From Methanococcoides methylutens MM1 (lineage in GTDB: Archaea; Halobacteriota; Methanosarcinia; Methanosarcinales; Methanosarcinaceae), in contig NZ_CP009518.1 in assembly GCF_000970325.1 (NCBI RefSeq), positions 1,922,001 through 1,986,000 on the forward strand: 64,000 nt of DNA, written 5' to 3'. The position numbers were made by a program, and so were the translations under genes. The notes under the pieces are model-generated. The model saw only the letters and a list, made by a program, of their open reading frames with translations, was not told where the DNA came from and made no database searches. How positions within the stretch are numbered: the first letter of the stretch is position 1; every line of letters begins with the position of its first letter. Shown in pieces: positions 33,959 through 43,738 of the stretch.

Positions 33959-35335
33959 TTATTTTGAAAGGTAATCGTTAATGGTCTGTGCAGCCTGTTT
34001 GCCTGCACCCATTGCACTGATGACCGTAGCCGCGCCGGTCACAGCATCCCCACCTGCGCAAACACCTTCAAGGGATGTCATACCTGCCTCGTTCACTACA
34101 ATGGTTCCCCATGGAGTGACCTCAAGACCTTTTGAACCATCGAAGATGATAGGGTTAGGTGAAGTGCCGATAGCCATGATGACAATATCAGCATCAACAA
34201 CGTGTTCTGAACCTTCAACTGCTACTGGTCGCCTGCGTCCTGAGTCATCAGGTTCCCCAAGCTCCATCTTTATGCATTCCACACCATTGACGGTCATGTT
34301 CTCGCCTTCAAGGATGCGGACGGGATTGGCCAGGAGACGGAATACAATACCCTCCTCCTTTGCGTGCTCGATCTCCTCACGCCTTGCAGGAAGTTCATCG
34401 TCACTACGCCTGTAGACAATGCTTACCTCATCTGCACCAAGCCTTAAGGCACTGCGTGCAGCATCCATTGCGACATTACCTCCACCCACTACGATGACAT
34501 TGCTGCCTCGCTTGATAGGAGTGTCATACTCAGGGAAGCGATATGCCTTCATCAGGTTCACACGGGTCAGGAACTCGTTCGCAGAGTATACACCATTGAG
34601 GTTTTCTCCCTCGATTCCCATGAACTTTGGAAGACCTGCGCCGGTTCCGAGGAAAACTGCGTCGAACTCATCCTCAAGCTGATCAAGGGTCTTTATGCGA
34701 CCAATGACATAGTCCACTTTCAGTTCTGCTCCCAGCTTTATGATATACTCGACCTCTTCCTTCACAATGGCCTTTGGAAGCCTGAACTCAGGGATACCGT
34801 AGATCAGTACACCGCCTGCTTCATGCAAAGCCTCGAACATTGTGACAGAGTGACCTGCCTTTGCAAGATCTGATGCTGCAGTAAGTCCGGCAGGACCGGT
34901 ACCTACGATAGCAACTTTCTTCCCGGTTGGCTCAGCAACTACAGGGTCCTTGACACCTGCCTCACGCTCACGGTCCGCACAGAATCTCTCAAGACGACCG
35001 ATGGAGATCGGTTCGCTCTTCTTGCCGAGGATACAGAGTTGTTCACATTGCTCTTCCTGTGGGCAGACACGTCCGCACACTGCAGGAAGGGTGTTCGTTC
35101 GCTTTATAACATCGATAGCTTCGCCGAACTTGCCTTCTTTCATACTGGAGATAAAGCCAGGGATATCGATGTTAACAGGGCAGCCTTCCACACACTTTGG
35201 TTTCTTGCACTCAAGACAGCGTTCTGCCTCAAGGATTGCCTGTTCTTCAGTATACCCTAATGCAACCTCTTCGAAGTTGTGGATACGTACTTCAGCAGGC
35301 TGTTCTGGCATTTCCTGTGTTATTGACATTTGCAC
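33959..35335 (-). CDS. NADPH-dependent flavoprotein, GltA/NfnB/SudA-like large subunit
   Basis: 458-residue flavoprotein with an N-terminal cysteine-rich iron-sulfur domain (CLECKKPKCVEGCPVNIDI, then CGRVCPQEEQCEQLC). It then has an FAD Rossmann motif (VGTGPAGLTAASDLAKAG, about 144) and an NAD(P)H Rossmann motif (VVGGGNVAMDAARSA, about 275). This is the layout of the small subunit of glutamate synthase and of NfnB/SudA. Paired with the preceding gene (16-bp overlap), it most likely forms a ferredoxin:NADP oxidoreductase of the Nfn (electron-bifurcating) or sulfide dehydrogenase type. Without glutamate synthase large subunit nearby, the Nfn/Sud assignment is preferred. Confidence 0.88.
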   Translation of the reverse strand: MQMSITQEMPEQPAEVRIHNFEEVALGYTEEQAILEAERCLECKKPKCVEGCPVNIDIPGFISSMKEGKFGEAIDVIKRTNTLPAVCGRVCPQEEQCEQLCILGKKSEPISIGRLERFCADREREAGVKDPVVAEPTGKKVAIVGTGPAGLTAASDLAKAGHSVTMFEALHEAGGVLIYGIPEFRLPKAIVKEEVEYIIKLGAELKVDYVIGRIKTLDQLEDEFDAVFLGTGAGLPKFMGIEGENLNGVYSANEFLTRVNLMKAYRFPEYDTPIKRGSNVIVVGGGNVAMDAARSALRLGADEVSIVYRRSDDELPARREEIEHAKEEGIVFRLLANPVRILEGENMTVNGVECIKMELGEPDDSGRRRPVAVEGSEHVVDADIVIMAIGTSPNPIIFDGSKGLEVTPWGTIVVNEAGMTSLEGVCAGGDAVTGAATVISAMGAGKQAAQTINDYLSK

Positions 35336-36171
35336 TCATCCCCGCAGCCTTTTTTGGAACCCTCGAGAGCGTCCATTTCCTCTTTGCGATACAATGATAA
35401 GCGGCTCATGAGGAGGTTAAAGTCAACGTCCTTTGCATTGAACTCCGGTCCGTCAACACATGCGAATTTCGTTTCACCACCGATATTCACACGGCACCCG
35501 CCACACATACCGGTACCATCCACCATGATAGGATTAAGACTTACAATGGTCTCCACATCGTAAGGATCAGTGACACCTGCGACCGTACGCATCATGATAG
35601 GAGGACCAATGGCAACGATCCTGTCTATCTTTTCATCGCCGTCGAGAAGCTGTTTGACAAGATCTGTGACAAAACCGTGGTGACCTTTAGAACCATCGTC
35701 TGTTGCAACAAGGAGTTCGTCACTTACAGAGTTCATTTCATCTTCAAGGATAAGCATTTCCTCATTACGTGCACCAATAATGGAGATTACCTTGTTACCA
35801 ATCTCACGATATGCCCTGGCCTGTGGATAAACAGGAGCAATACCAATTCCCCCACCCACGAGCACTACAGTGCCGATCTTCTCGATCTCGGATGCTTTGC
35901 CCAGAGGACCTACGAAATCCTGAAGCTCATCGCCTGAAGACATCTTTCCAAGCTGTTTTGTTGTTTTCCCCATCTCCTGGAAGATGATGGTGACAAAACC
36001 CTTGTCAACATCGTAGTCTGCAATTGTCAGAGGGATTCTTTCACCCTCTTCGTCAATACGAAGAATAATGAACTGCCCGGGCTTTGCAGCTGCAGCCACA
36101 TCAGGAGCCTCGATGTTCATCAGGTGCACATTCGGCGCCAACTGAAGTTTCTCTATTATTTTGTATGCCAT
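35320..36171 (-). CDS. Ferredoxin-NADP reductase-like small subunit (NfnA/SudB-like)
   Basis: With the ATG at 36171 (MAYKIIEKLQL) the product is 283 residues. It has an FAD-binding barrel (GQFIILRIDEEGERIPLTIADYD), a NAD-binding domain (VVLVGGGIGIAPVYPQAR, about 102) and a C-terminal 2Fe-2S cysteine set (GTGMCGGCRVNIG ... FACVDGPEFN), the organisation of dihydroorotate dehydrogenase PyrK-like electron-transfer subunits and NfnA/SudB. The final segment GCGDECKCQ adds cysteines. It overlaps the next gene by 16 bp, so the two subunits are made together. Confidence 0.88.
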   Translation of the reverse strand: MAYKIIEKLQLAPNVHLMNIEAPDVAAAAKPGQFIILRIDEEGERIPLTIADYDVDKGFVTIIFQEMGKTTKQLGKMSSGDELQDFVGPLGKASEIEKIGTVVLVGGGIGIAPVYPQARAYREIGNKVISIIGARNEEMLILEDEMNSVSDELLVATDDGSKGHHGFVTDLVKQLLDGDEKIDRIVAIGPPIMMRTVAGVTDPYDVETIVSLNPIMVDGTGMCGGCRVNIGGETKFACVDGPEFNAKDVDFNLLMSRLSLYRKEEMDALEGSKKGCGDECKCQ

Positions 36172-36375
36172 TAGATCACTTTCACAATACAATCGGAAGT
36201 ACGCGTACTTTTTACCAATATATTAATGTTACCCAAGAAATATTCATACTACATTAAGCTTTCTGTTTAAAGCAGAATACAGCCAAGGAATACGCATTTG
36301 GGAAACTGCCATAAGATGAATTGGAATTGTGCATATTAGCTCAAAGTTGATAAATATTTGTAAAAAACAGAAATT

Positions 36376-36400
36376 TTTACCGGCAGAAAACGCCGGTAAA
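36376..36400 (-). terminator. Hairpin just downstream of tRNA-Asp
   Basis: Perfect 9-bp inverted repeat (TTTACCGGC / GCCGGTAAA, 7-nt loop) starting 6 bp beyond the tRNA 3' end. Short A/T runs flank both sides. It probably ends tRNA transcription and may also insulate the divergent side. Confidence 0.55.
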
Positions 36401-36406
36401 TTTGTA

Positions 36407-36479
36407 CGCCCGAACCGGGATTCGAACCCGGGTCGGAGCCTCGACAGGGCTCCATGATAGGCCTCTACACTATTCGGAC
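36407..36479 (-). tRNA. tRNA-Asp (anticodon GTC)
   Basis: 73 nt, no encoded CCA. The acceptor stem GTCCGAA pairs with TTCGGGC (one G-U) and the discriminator is G, as usual for tRNA-Asp. Anticodon stem GAGCC/GGCTC encloses the loop CTGTCGA, giving anticodon GTC. T arm is CCGGG-TTCGAAT-CCCGG. No intron. Confidence 0.95.
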
Positions 36480-36558
36480 ATTGCGATTGATTGCTGTTAT
36501 GAGCACACCCTAATACTCATCCACCTATATAAGGTTTTTGAGCCCATAGGATGTTTGA

Positions 36559-36667
36559 TCCCGCCTCCCAGACTCGAACCGGGGACATCGCGGTGCCTGC
36601 GCGGTATGTGCGACAAGTCGCATGAACCATACTACAGCCGCGCACTCTACCACTGAGTTAAGGCGGG
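36559..36667 (-). tRNA. tRNA-Tyr (anticodon GTA) with a 37-nt intron
   Basis: Acceptor stem CCCGCCT/AGGCGGG starts with the C1-G72 pair typical of archaeal tRNA-Tyr; discriminator A, no CCA encoded. The anticodon stem is CGCGG/CCGCG and the loop begins CTGTAG (anticodon GTA). An insertion of about 37 nt follows base 37, the canonical position for an archaeal bulge-helix-bulge intron; it can form its own helix (GTGCGAC/GTCGCAT-like arms). T arm CCCGG-TTCGAGT-CTGGG is intact. Confidence 0.9.
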
Positions 36668-36931
36668 TCTTCCGCTGATTACAGCATCCTTACACCTCAC
36701 CAACGTGAGATGCAACCCCTCCATAGGCATAATAATACTTATTCTTTTCGCCGTTCGAGGATAATAAGACTAAATAACAGTGATTTTTCATAGTGAAACC
36801 TACAGGAAGTTGGATAAAACTACAAAAAGAAAAGAAAGTAAGATACAAAAATAAAAAGAAATAGCAGTTGAAGATTCAATTCCCTTCAACTGCCCGCATA
36901 TAAAGTACTGATATTAATGGCCAGATCCTTC

Positions 36932-38137
36932 TCAGAAGGTATCAAGCTCACCTTTGATGACCATATCAGTGATCTTGGTGATATTCTCAAGCCAGTCGTC
37001 CATAACAACTTCTGCCTCGGACCTTATGTTAGCGAAGTTTGCACCCTCTTCAGGAATAATCTGTGCATTTGCAACCAGTGGCTGGTCAATAGGCTGACCG
37101 ATCTGGGAGAGCAACTTTACATGAACATCGCTGAGCTCATCAACTGTACTTACGACATCTCTTGCCATCTGTGTTGCAAGCAGGTTGTAGATCTTACCAA
37201 TGTGGTTGATCGGGTTCTTACCGCTTGTTGCTTCCATGCTCATTGGCCTGCTTGGGGTAATAAGACCGTTAGAACGGTTTCCACGTCCCACTGAACCATC
37301 GTCACCCATCTCTGCAGAAGTACCTGTGACAGTAAGGAAAACACAGTCGCACCCACCTTCAACATCGTCTGCTGTATTAAGATGAGCATAGACATTCCTC
37401 TCAGTGTACTTGGTAGCAAGGTCAAGGACGTATTCGGTCATCTCTTCCTTTGCATTGATGTAATGGTCCATATCATCGATGTGCTTGCCCACCATACCAC
37501 AGCAGATGGTAAGGGAGATATCGTCTTTGTCTCTCAGACCCATGACCTTGATATCTTCACCGATTCCAGGGATCTTCTTCTTTTTGAGATCTGTGAGAAG
37601 CTGCCTCTCTGTGTTATAAACGATCTGCTCAAGTTCTGAGAAAGGAGCATGACCCACACCAAATGATGTGTCGTTTGCCATAGGCACGTGGTCCCTGTGG
37701 AAAACATCCCTGAGGTCAGAGGAACCGGTTCCAAGCTTACAGTCAATGATCATGTCACGTTCCATGTCCATATCAACGATGGTGTTCCTGACATAGTCAC
37801 GTGCAGCTTCAAGAGCTACTGACTCTACAGGGATCTCCATACCATCAAATGACTTGGTAGCCCTTCCCACAAGAAGAGTGTAGATAGGCTTGATGACCTC
37901 TCCGCCACCGAACTCCGGCTTTGATCTTCCTGCAACGATCTGGGTCTCGTCGGTGTTGTGGTGAAGTACTGTACCGCACTTGTCGATGTACTCTTTACAG
38001 AGAGCCCGGCTCACAGCCTCTGCCAGACCGTCACTGATACTGTCAGGGTGGCCAATACCTTTTCTCTCTACAAGCTCGATCTCCTGCTTCTCGATGGGGG
38101 TCTCGTGAAGGTGTTCAACTTTGATATTTCGTATCAT
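36932..38137 (-). CDS. mat: S-adenosylmethionine synthetase, archaeal type
   Basis: Makes SAM from methionine and ATP. The 401-residue length and sequence belong to the archaeal AdoMet synthetase family, which is distant from bacterial Met[25 protein letters not shown] near residue 25, [14 protein letters not shown] near 133, and [17 protein letters not shown] near 285. Intact. It is transcribed divergently from hisG, and its promoter has TTTATATAA about 90 bp upstream. Confidence 0.96.
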   Translation of the reverse strand: MIRNIKVEHLHETPIEKQEIELVERKGIGHPDSISDGLAEAVSRALCKEYIDKCGTVLHHNTDETQIVAGRSKPEFGGGEVIKPIYTLLVGRATKSFDGMEIPVESVALEAARDYVRNTIVDMDMERDMIIDCKLGTGSSDLRDVFHRDHVPMANDTSFGVGHAPFSELEQIVYNTERQLLTDLKKKKIPGIGEDIKVMGLRDKDDISLTICCGMVGKHIDDMDHYINAKEEMTEYVLDLATKYTERNVYAHLNTADDVEGGCDCVFLTVTGTSAEMGDDGSVGRGNRSNGLITPSRPMSMEATSGKNPINHIGKIYNLLATQMARDVVSTVDELSDVHVKLLSQIGQPIDQPLVANAQIIPEEGANFANIRSEAEVVMDDWLENITKITDMVIKGELDTF

Positions 38138-38227
38138 TTTTAGCCTCTTTTAATAAGTTTAAGACGAACAGGATTGGGATCCATATAAAATAACTGGTCT
38201 TTGAAATTAGCCTATAAGATGAATAAA

Positions 38228-38238
38228 TTATATAAAAT
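38228..38238 (-). promoter_or_regulatory. TATA box of the SAM synthetase gene
   Basis: Minus-strand TTTATATAA, 91-101 bp before the start codon, giving a 5' leader of about 65 nt. No riboswitch-like SAM motif was recognised in that leader. Confidence 0.45.
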
Positions 38239-38306
38239 CGTTACTACACGAGTTTTATTTAATTACTCATAGTTATAACAGGAAATATATTAACTGACCA
38301 GCCAAA

Positions 38307-38338
<32 letters not shown>

Positions 38339-38417
38339 GATGGATAGCTGAATAGCTTGGTCGAACAAACTGTCAAATGATCAACGAAAGAAAAAACTCA
38401 GTTCATCCATGCAATAC

Positions 38418-38427
38418 TTATAAAGGA
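38418..38427 (+). promoter_or_regulatory. TATA box of the hisGAB operon
   Basis: CTTATAAAGG about 92-101 bp before the hisG ATG; a match to the archaeal TATA consensus. Confidence 0.45.
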
Positions 38428-38518
38428 TAAATGTATTTGAGAACATTAATCCCAAAAAAGTTTGACAAATCAATGATCATAAAGAACACAAATATCTTGT
38501 TCTTCAGAAGGACTTCAA

Positions 38519-39373
38519 ATGATACGTATTGCAATACCTAACAAAGGAAGATTACACGACCCCACAGTTGAACTGTTCAAAGAAGCAGGCCTTCCGGTAC
38601 TCGGAGGCTCCAACAGAAAACTGTTCGCAAAGACCACAGACCCTGAAATAACGTTCCTTTTTGCAAGGGCCGCAGACATCCCTGAATATGTACAGGATGG
38701 TGCCGCAGACGTAGGGATCACCGGCCTCGACCTCATATCCGAAACAAATTCCGATGTCGAGATGCTGCTTGACCTGAAATACGGAGGAGCAGACCTTGTT
38801 CTGGCCGTTCCTGAAGATTCGGAGATCGCATCTGCACAGGACCTCGAAGGAATGAGAGTGGCAACTGAGTTCCCGGTTATCACAGCCAATTATTTCGAGA
38901 ACCTTGGCATTAACATTGATGTGGTAAAGGTAAGTGGCGCATGTGAAATGACACCACATGTTGGAATTGCCGATGCCATTGTGGATATATCAAGCTCTGG
39001 AACCACACTTGCAATGAACCATCTGAAGGTGATCGAGAAGGTATTCACTTCATCGATCTACCTCATTGCCAATCACAAGACAGCGGAAGCAGAAGAGAAG
39101 GTCCAGCACATCAAAACAGCTCTTGAAAGTGTCCTTCACGCAAAGCAGAAGAGATATCTTATGATGAACGTGCCTTCTGACAAACTTGATGATGTAAAAG
39201 AGGAACTTCCAGGACTTGCAGGACCGACTGTGATGAAAGTGGAATCCAAAGAGAATATCGTGGCAGTGCACGCCGTGGTCGATGCGGACATAATATTTGC
39301 CACCATAAACCGTCTCAAAAAAGCAGGTGCTTTCGACATACTGGTCGTGCCTATTGAGAGAATGATCCCCTAA
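38519..39373 (+). CDS. hisG: ATP phosphoribosyltransferase, long form
   Basis: First step of histidine biosynthesis. The 284-residue protein is the long form: two catalytic periplasmic-binding-like lobes (IPNKGRLHDPTVELFKEAG at the start; DVGITGLDLISE; SSGTTLAMN PRPP loop near 160) and a C-terminal regulatory ACT-like domain (about 210-284, LPGLAGPTVMKVESKENIVAVHAVV) that mediates feedback by histidine. No HisZ is required. First gene of hisG-hisA-hisB. Confidence 0.96.
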   Translation: MIRIAIPNKGRLHDPTVELFKEAGLPVLGGSNRKLFAKTTDPEITFLFARAADIPEYVQDGAADVGITGLDLISETNSDVEMLLDLKYGGADLVLAVPEDSEIASAQDLEGMRVATEFPVITANYFENLGINIDVVKVSGACEMTPHVGIADAIVDISSSGTTLAMNHLKVIEKVFTSSIYLIANHKTAEAEEKVQHIKTALESVLHAKQKRYLMMNVPSDKLDDVKEELPGLAGPTVMKVESKENIVAVHAVVDADIIFATINRLKKAGAFDILVVPIERMIP

Positions 39374-39385
39374 AGAGGTGCCATT

Positions 39386-40126
39386 ATGAGCTTTGAAGTA
39401 ATCCCTGCAGTTGACATGAAGGGAGGGAAATGCGTCCAGCTCGTCCAGGGTGTCCCGGGCAGTGAGATGGTCTCCCTCGATGACCCTGTGGAAGTCGCCC
39501 TTGACTGGGTAGCACAGGGAGCAAAGACACTTCACCTTATCGACCTTGACGGTGCGATCGAAGGAACACGCACAAATGCACCCATCATCAGGAACATTGT
39601 GGAAGAATGCAAGCCTCAGGGCATATATATACAGGTCGGAGGAGGAATACGTTCCTTTGAGGACGCCGCAACCCTCCTTGAGATCGGTGTGGACAGGGTC
39701 ATCCTGAGCACTGCCGCATTGAGAGACCCTGAACTTATCAGCAGGCTTTCCAGTGAATTCGGTAGCGACCGGATCAATGTTGCTCTGGATTCCAAGAACG
39801 GAAAGATCTCCATTGAAGGCTGGACAAAGGAGTCCGAACATACCGCGGTCGAGATGGGATCAATGTTCGAAGAAAAAGGTGCCGGGACCATACTGTTCAC
39901 CAACATAGACACTGAGGGTCTTTTGAACGGAGTCGATCCTAAACCTACCGAAGACCTCGTAAAAGCCGTCAATATCCCGGTGATCGCATCCGGCGGGGTC
40001 ACGACCCTTGATGACATCATCACGCTGAAGAATACAGGTGCAAGTGGTGTTGTGGTCGGAAGTGCCCTCTACAAGAAAAACTTCACATTGACGGAAGCAA
40101 TAAATACCATCACTGATGAAATTTAA
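39386..40126 (+). CDS. hisA: ProFAR isomerase HisA
   Basis: Phosphoribosylformimino-5-aminoimidazole carboxamide ribotide isomerase, fourth step of histidine synthesis. The 246-residue TIM barrel begins FEVIPAVDMKGGKCVQLVQG with the catalytic Asp, has the mid-barrel VGGGIRSFEDA phosphate site and the ASGGVTTLDDI site near the end. It follows hisG by 12 bp with AAAGAGGTG as ribosome binding site. Intact. Confidence 0.96.
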   Translation: MSFEVIPAVDMKGGKCVQLVQGVPGSEMVSLDDPVEVALDWVAQGAKTLHLIDLDGAIEGTRTNAPIIRNIVEECKPQGIYIQVGGGIRSFEDAATLLEIGVDRVILSTAALRDPELISRLSSEFGSDRINVALDSKNGKISIEGWTKESEHTAVEMGSMFEEKGAGTILFTNIDTEGLLNGVDPKPTEDLVKAVNIPVIASGGVTTLDDIITLKNTGASGVVVGSALYKKNFTLTEAINTITDEI

Positions 40127-40150
40127 ATACAGACCGGTAAGGGTAACACT

Positions 40151-40726
40151 ATGAGAAATGCAAAGATCGCACGAAAGACAAAAGAGACGGACATTCGGAT
40201 GGAACTTGACCTTGACGGCAAGGGTTCAGCAGAGATCAATACCGGCATCGGGTTCTTTGACCACATGCTCAATTCCTTTGCAAGACACGGGAGCTTTGAC
40301 CTGAAGATCGATGCAACAGGTGACCTGATCGTCGATGAGCACCACCTCATCGAGGATACTGCCATTGTCCTGGGACAGGCCATCGCACAGGCGGTCGGCG
40401 ATAAGAACGGAATCGCAAGATTCGGTGAAGCACGCATACCCATGGATGAAGCCCTGGCAGACGTTGTCCTTGACCTTGGCGGCCGTAGCTACCTTGTGAT
40501 GAACACTGAGTTCGAATCCCCAAGAGTTGGTGAGATGAACACGCAACTTGTGAAGCATTTCTTCGAGTCCCTGACAGAAAATGCAAAGATGAACCTGCAT
40601 GCAACGGTTACAGGCTACAACGACCACCACAAGATAGAGGCACTTTTCAAAGCCTTTGCCTATGCACTTCGACGTGCAGTGAAGATCGAAGGTGAAGGAA
40701 TCAAAAGCACAAAAGGTGTTCTCTAA
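40151..40726 (+). CDS. hisB: Imidazoleglycerol-phosphate dehydratase HisB
   Basis: Dehydrates IGP to imidazole-acetol phosphate. The 191-residue protein is the stand-alone dehydratase without a phosphatase. Both metal-binding His motifs are present: [13 protein letters not shown] and [11 protein letters not shown] in the first half, and [20 protein letters not shown] in the second. Last gene of the operon; convergent with the MutS-family gene, 46 bp apart. Confidence 0.97.
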   Translation: MRNAKIARKTKETDIRMELDLDGKGSAEINTGIGFFDHMLNSFARHGSFDLKIDATGDLIVDEHHLIEDTAIVLGQAIAQAVGDKNGIARFGEARIPMDEALADVVLDLGGRSYLVMNTEFESPRVGEMNTQLVKHFFESLTENAKMNLHATVTGYNDHHKIEALFKAFAYALRRAVKIEGEGIKSTKGVL

Positions 40727-40772
40727 GTTCGATAATTATTTCAATTTTCAGGTAGCCCTGAGGAAAAGTGGC

Positions 40773-42878
40773 TTACCGGAACTTTTCTTTTAACCTGTTG
40801 TAGAACCCCTGCTCGATACCATCGGATTTTCTTGACAGCCTTTCCACAATCAGCTCAGGAGTGCTTTTTGCCACGTAATTGTACCTAGGAGTCCTCTCCA
40901 CCACCAGATTGAGATCACTGTCAAGACCACTTGCTTCAATACCATCAACCCGAACAGGACATTCCGTATTCTCAAGGATAAGCTCCGCAAGATGGGATAC
41001 GAACACAGACATACTGTTGCTGTTCTCAGAAAGTACCTCAAGTATACCCCCGATTATCTTTGCAGAAGCACCTGGTTCGGTGATCGATTCAAGCTCATCT
41101 GCAAGCACGATCTTCGGTGAATCGTCGGCAACCACCGAGAAATCAACAAGTGTTGTCTCGAACGCACCTGCATCCAGTGTTCCCTTTGATTTCCCGAAAT
41201 AGTAGAATCCTTCTGTTAAGCCAATCTCAAGGCGTTTTGCAGGTGTCGGGAATCCCATATGAGCAAGGATTATGCATTGTGCCACAAGCTCAAGCATGGA
41301 TGTCTTACCACCGGAATTGACACCGCTCAACAGTACAACACGACTTTTGTTCCCATCCGGATCCTGGCTTGTTCCACCAACCGAATAATCGATGGGAACC
41401 ACGGAACCATGTCTTGTCTTTATGAAAAGGTTGCTGGCATCCTCAAAGGCAATTCCAGAACCTTCCATCAATTCAGGCATCTGAAGATCGAATTCCCGGG
41501 CAAAGCAACCTATTGAAAAACCAACATCGAAATCCAGTGCCTCACGCACCATCTTTTGTGCAATGTCGTGGTAACCGGAAAGGGACTTCGCAATGTTGCG
41601 TTTGTGCTCCACCTTTTTTCTCTGTACCCGGTTGGATATCTGCTGCTTAAAAGCATAAAGATGCTCATGTTGTACTTCAAGGGGATGTGAGATCTCATCA
41701 GAGAAGAAAGATTCCAGGAGCAATAGCTCGGCTTTCTCAAGACAAAGCTCCCCGGCAATTCTTTGCTTTGCATCCTTTATAACGGAATTATAGGATTGAT
41801 AAAGCTCCTTTTCAAGCAGGTCCTTTATCTCCATCTTTCCATTCATGACCTTCAGCATATCCTGACCGCTAAGGGTAAGTTTACTTTGTTCAAGGCATGA
41901 ATCAAGGGTAGAGTTGGCATCCGATATTGCCGCTGAAACACATTCGTCCACTTGTTCAGAGATCCTGACAAGGCGATCAATAGCATCATCCGAACCTGCT
42001 TTCACATCCCCACTGCTGTCGATAAGTGAAAGAGTACTTTTGAGATACTCAAGATCCTCATCTTCAAGATCTTCCAGAAAACTGATCCCTGATGAGCGCA
42101 GCATCTGCGTCATGAGAATAGTACTTTCCAGGGATGAAAGGTTCTTTGCGAAAAATGCGATCTCGAGTTCAGGAACCATGTTCCACATATCAACCTTCCT
42201 TATATCAGGTACGAACTCAGGATCAATATCTTCGGGCAGGTCGAACATCATACATTTGTCATCTGCTGCCACCACGTGTGAATAGCCTCTTGCAGTATCG
42301 ACGAATTCCCCGGGCCCTTTTACAAGCTGGACGTCCATCACGTCGCCATAGGTTTCCTTTGCAATCTCATACTGCTTGCTCTCTGTGGTAAGGATTGCAC
42401 GATCGCGTATCCGAGGAACCGCACATTTACGATCGATAGCCTTAATGCATGACAACATTGAGATGAGATCCTTATTGCCTCCCATGATACGTGCAGTTTC
42501 TATATAACCTGCCGTAGCCTTACGAACTTCCTCAATTTTATCTCTCTTGCTTTCCGGATATGGGATATAGACATGCAGTTTATCCTTTGCGTATCTTGTA
42601 TGGCTGAACTGCTTGATGATGTCAAGGAGGTGCTCATAGATATCAACACCCTCTTTTGTTTTAAGAAAATCATTCATGGTCACACCTTCGAACTGTGCCC
42701 TCACTTCATGGACCAGGGAGATAGCATAACGCTGCCCAACACCTTCAACTTCTGATATACCTGCTATATCGCCACCCAGGATCGCTTCAAGAGCTGCATC
42801 TTCACTCCCAAAGTGATCCTCGAATCTCTTTGCCATCTTCTCCCCTATACGTGGAATATCCTTTAGACCATTCATCAT
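40773..42878 (-). CDS. MutS-family ATPase with N-terminal helix-hairpin-helix domain
   Basis: DNA-binding ATPase of the MutS superfamily, 701 residues. The N-terminus carries tandem HhH motifs (LKDIPRIGEKMAKRFEDHFG; ISEVEGVGQRYA). A large helical lever/clamp region follows (about 290-480). The MutS ATPase is at the C-terminus: Walker A LLSGVNSGGKTSMLEL (about 521) and Walker B IVLADELES (about 595). There is no MutS domain I with the mismatch-reading Phe and no Smr nuclease domain, so this is neither MutS1 nor standard MutS2; it matches an archaeal MutS-like group of uncertain role. The start may be the second ATG, 3 bp in, which spaces better from GGTGA. Adjacent genes also look like DNA repair. 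Confidence 0.85.
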   Translation of the reverse strand: MMNGLKDIPRIGEKMAKRFEDHFGSEDAALEAILGGDIAGISEVEGVGQRYAISLVHEVRAQFEGVTMNDFLKTKEGVDIYEHLLDIIKQFSHTRYAKDKLHVYIPYPESKRDKIEEVRKATAGYIETARIMGGNKDLISMLSCIKAIDRKCAVPRIRDRAILTTESKQYEIAKETYGDVMDVQLVKGPGEFVDTARGYSHVVAADDKCMMFDLPEDIDPEFVPDIRKVDMWNMVPELEIAFFAKNLSSLESTILMTQMLRSSGISFLEDLEDEDLEYLKSTLSLIDSSGDVKAGSDDAIDRLVRISEQVDECVSAAISDANSTLDSCLEQSKLTLSGQDMLKVMNGKMEIKDLLEKELYQSYNSVIKDAKQRIAGELCLEKAELLLLESFFSDEISHPLEVQHEHLYAFKQQISNRVQRKKVEHKRNIAKSLSGYHDIAQKMVREALDFDVGFSIGCFAREFDLQMPELMEGSGIAFEDASNLFIKTRHGSVVPIDYSVGGTSQDPDGNKSRVVLLSGVNSGGKTSMLELVAQCIILAHMGFPTPAKRLEIGLTEGFYYFGKSKGTLDAGAFETTLVDFSVVADDSPKIVLADELESITEPGASAKIIGGILEVLSENSNSMSVFVSHLAELILENTECPVRVDGIEASGLDSDLNLVVERTPRYNYVAKSTPELIVERLSRKSDGIEQGFYNRLKEKFR

Positions 42879-42898
42879 TTCACCTTACAGCTCACCCT

Positions 42899-43738
42899 TC
42901 ATGCAAAACTGTCAAGCCTGCAGCTGGCTATACCTCTCTCGACCTTATACCGGTCCTTCTTTGCCATCTTGCTCATGGATGCTGAGAACTTTGGCTGCAT
43001 TTTTTTAGCAAGACCAATATTTCGACGCGAATCTATCATCTGGGAATCATAGTATATGTCCCATAGCCCATCAACTTCATCGTCCTCAGATGTTGACCTC
43101 AGGCTTTCAACGAAAGCCGCTGTGAGCTTTGAAAATCTATCCAGCCCCAGAAGGTCACCATTACCAACCCATGCATTCGTTTTAACGATAACAGCTACAG
43201 GAACATCAGGATTTTTTCTCGACAGCCACCTGCAGAAAAGGTCCCCGATATTATGAGGAGAATCAATCTCAACAGAAAGTATACCGCCTTTGAACTCAGG
43301 TCGTGAGAACATACACAATCTCTCATAAGCTCTTGAAACATCACGCATGTAATTGTAGTACTTTTTTGCCAGTTTTCCCTTGCCTGAATAAAGCTGGTCA
43401 GTATCTCCATTGCATGAAATAATAAGGTGCACAAGCTCAACAGGGTCACAATTCCTGTGCCTGAGAAGAAGATCAAGATATCTCAGGGGGTTAGGATCAA
43501 AACGTGCCATCCTTGCCTTTCTTTTTCCAAAGATCTCTTTTGAAAGGGCTTCGATACTGCCACATGGAGTGAATCCCAATCGCTTTACTTCCCCTTCAGA
43601 GAATGAAAAACCAAGCTTTTGATCAAGTTCATCCTGATTCTTTGCAGATATAAGCTCAGCTCCAGGATGTTTCCTGAAATAGGAACATGCAAGCAGAACA
43701 CCATCCACATTAGCATTAAAAGCTAGTATCATGAACAT
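42899..43738 (-). CDS. DUF4130 protein, partner of a radical SAM enzyme
   Basis: 279-residue soluble protein of the DUF4130 family, known to occur next to a radical SAM protein annotated as a putative DNA modification/repair enzyme. Recognisable segments are RMARFDPNPLRYLDLLL, KLAKKYYNYMRDVSRAYERLCMF and the C-terminal DGLWDIYYDSQMIDSRRN. Basic residues at the C-terminus suggest nucleic acid contact. It overlaps the radical SAM gene by 10 bp, so the pair is translationally linked, and lies 21 bp upstream of the MutS-like gene. Chemistry unknown. Confidence 0.8.
   Translation of the reverse strand: MFMILAFNANVDGVLLACSYFRKHPGAELISAKNQDELDQKLGFSFSEGEVKRLGFTPCGSIEALSKEIFGKRKARMARFDPNPLRYLDLLLRHRNCDPVELVHLIISCNGDTDQLYSGKGKLAKKYYNYMRDVSRAYERLCMFSRPEFKGGILSVEIDSPHNIGDLFCRWLSRKNPDVPVAVIVKTNAWVGNGDLLGLDRFSKLTAAFVESLRSTSEDDEVDGLWDIYYDSQMIDSRRNIGLAKKMQPKFSASMSKMAKKDRYKVERGIASCRLDSFA

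Noticed and set aside
33959-35335. Glutamate synthase small subunit
   Set aside because: The paired gene is an NfnA/SudB-like flavoprotein and no large glutamate synthase subunit is present nearby.
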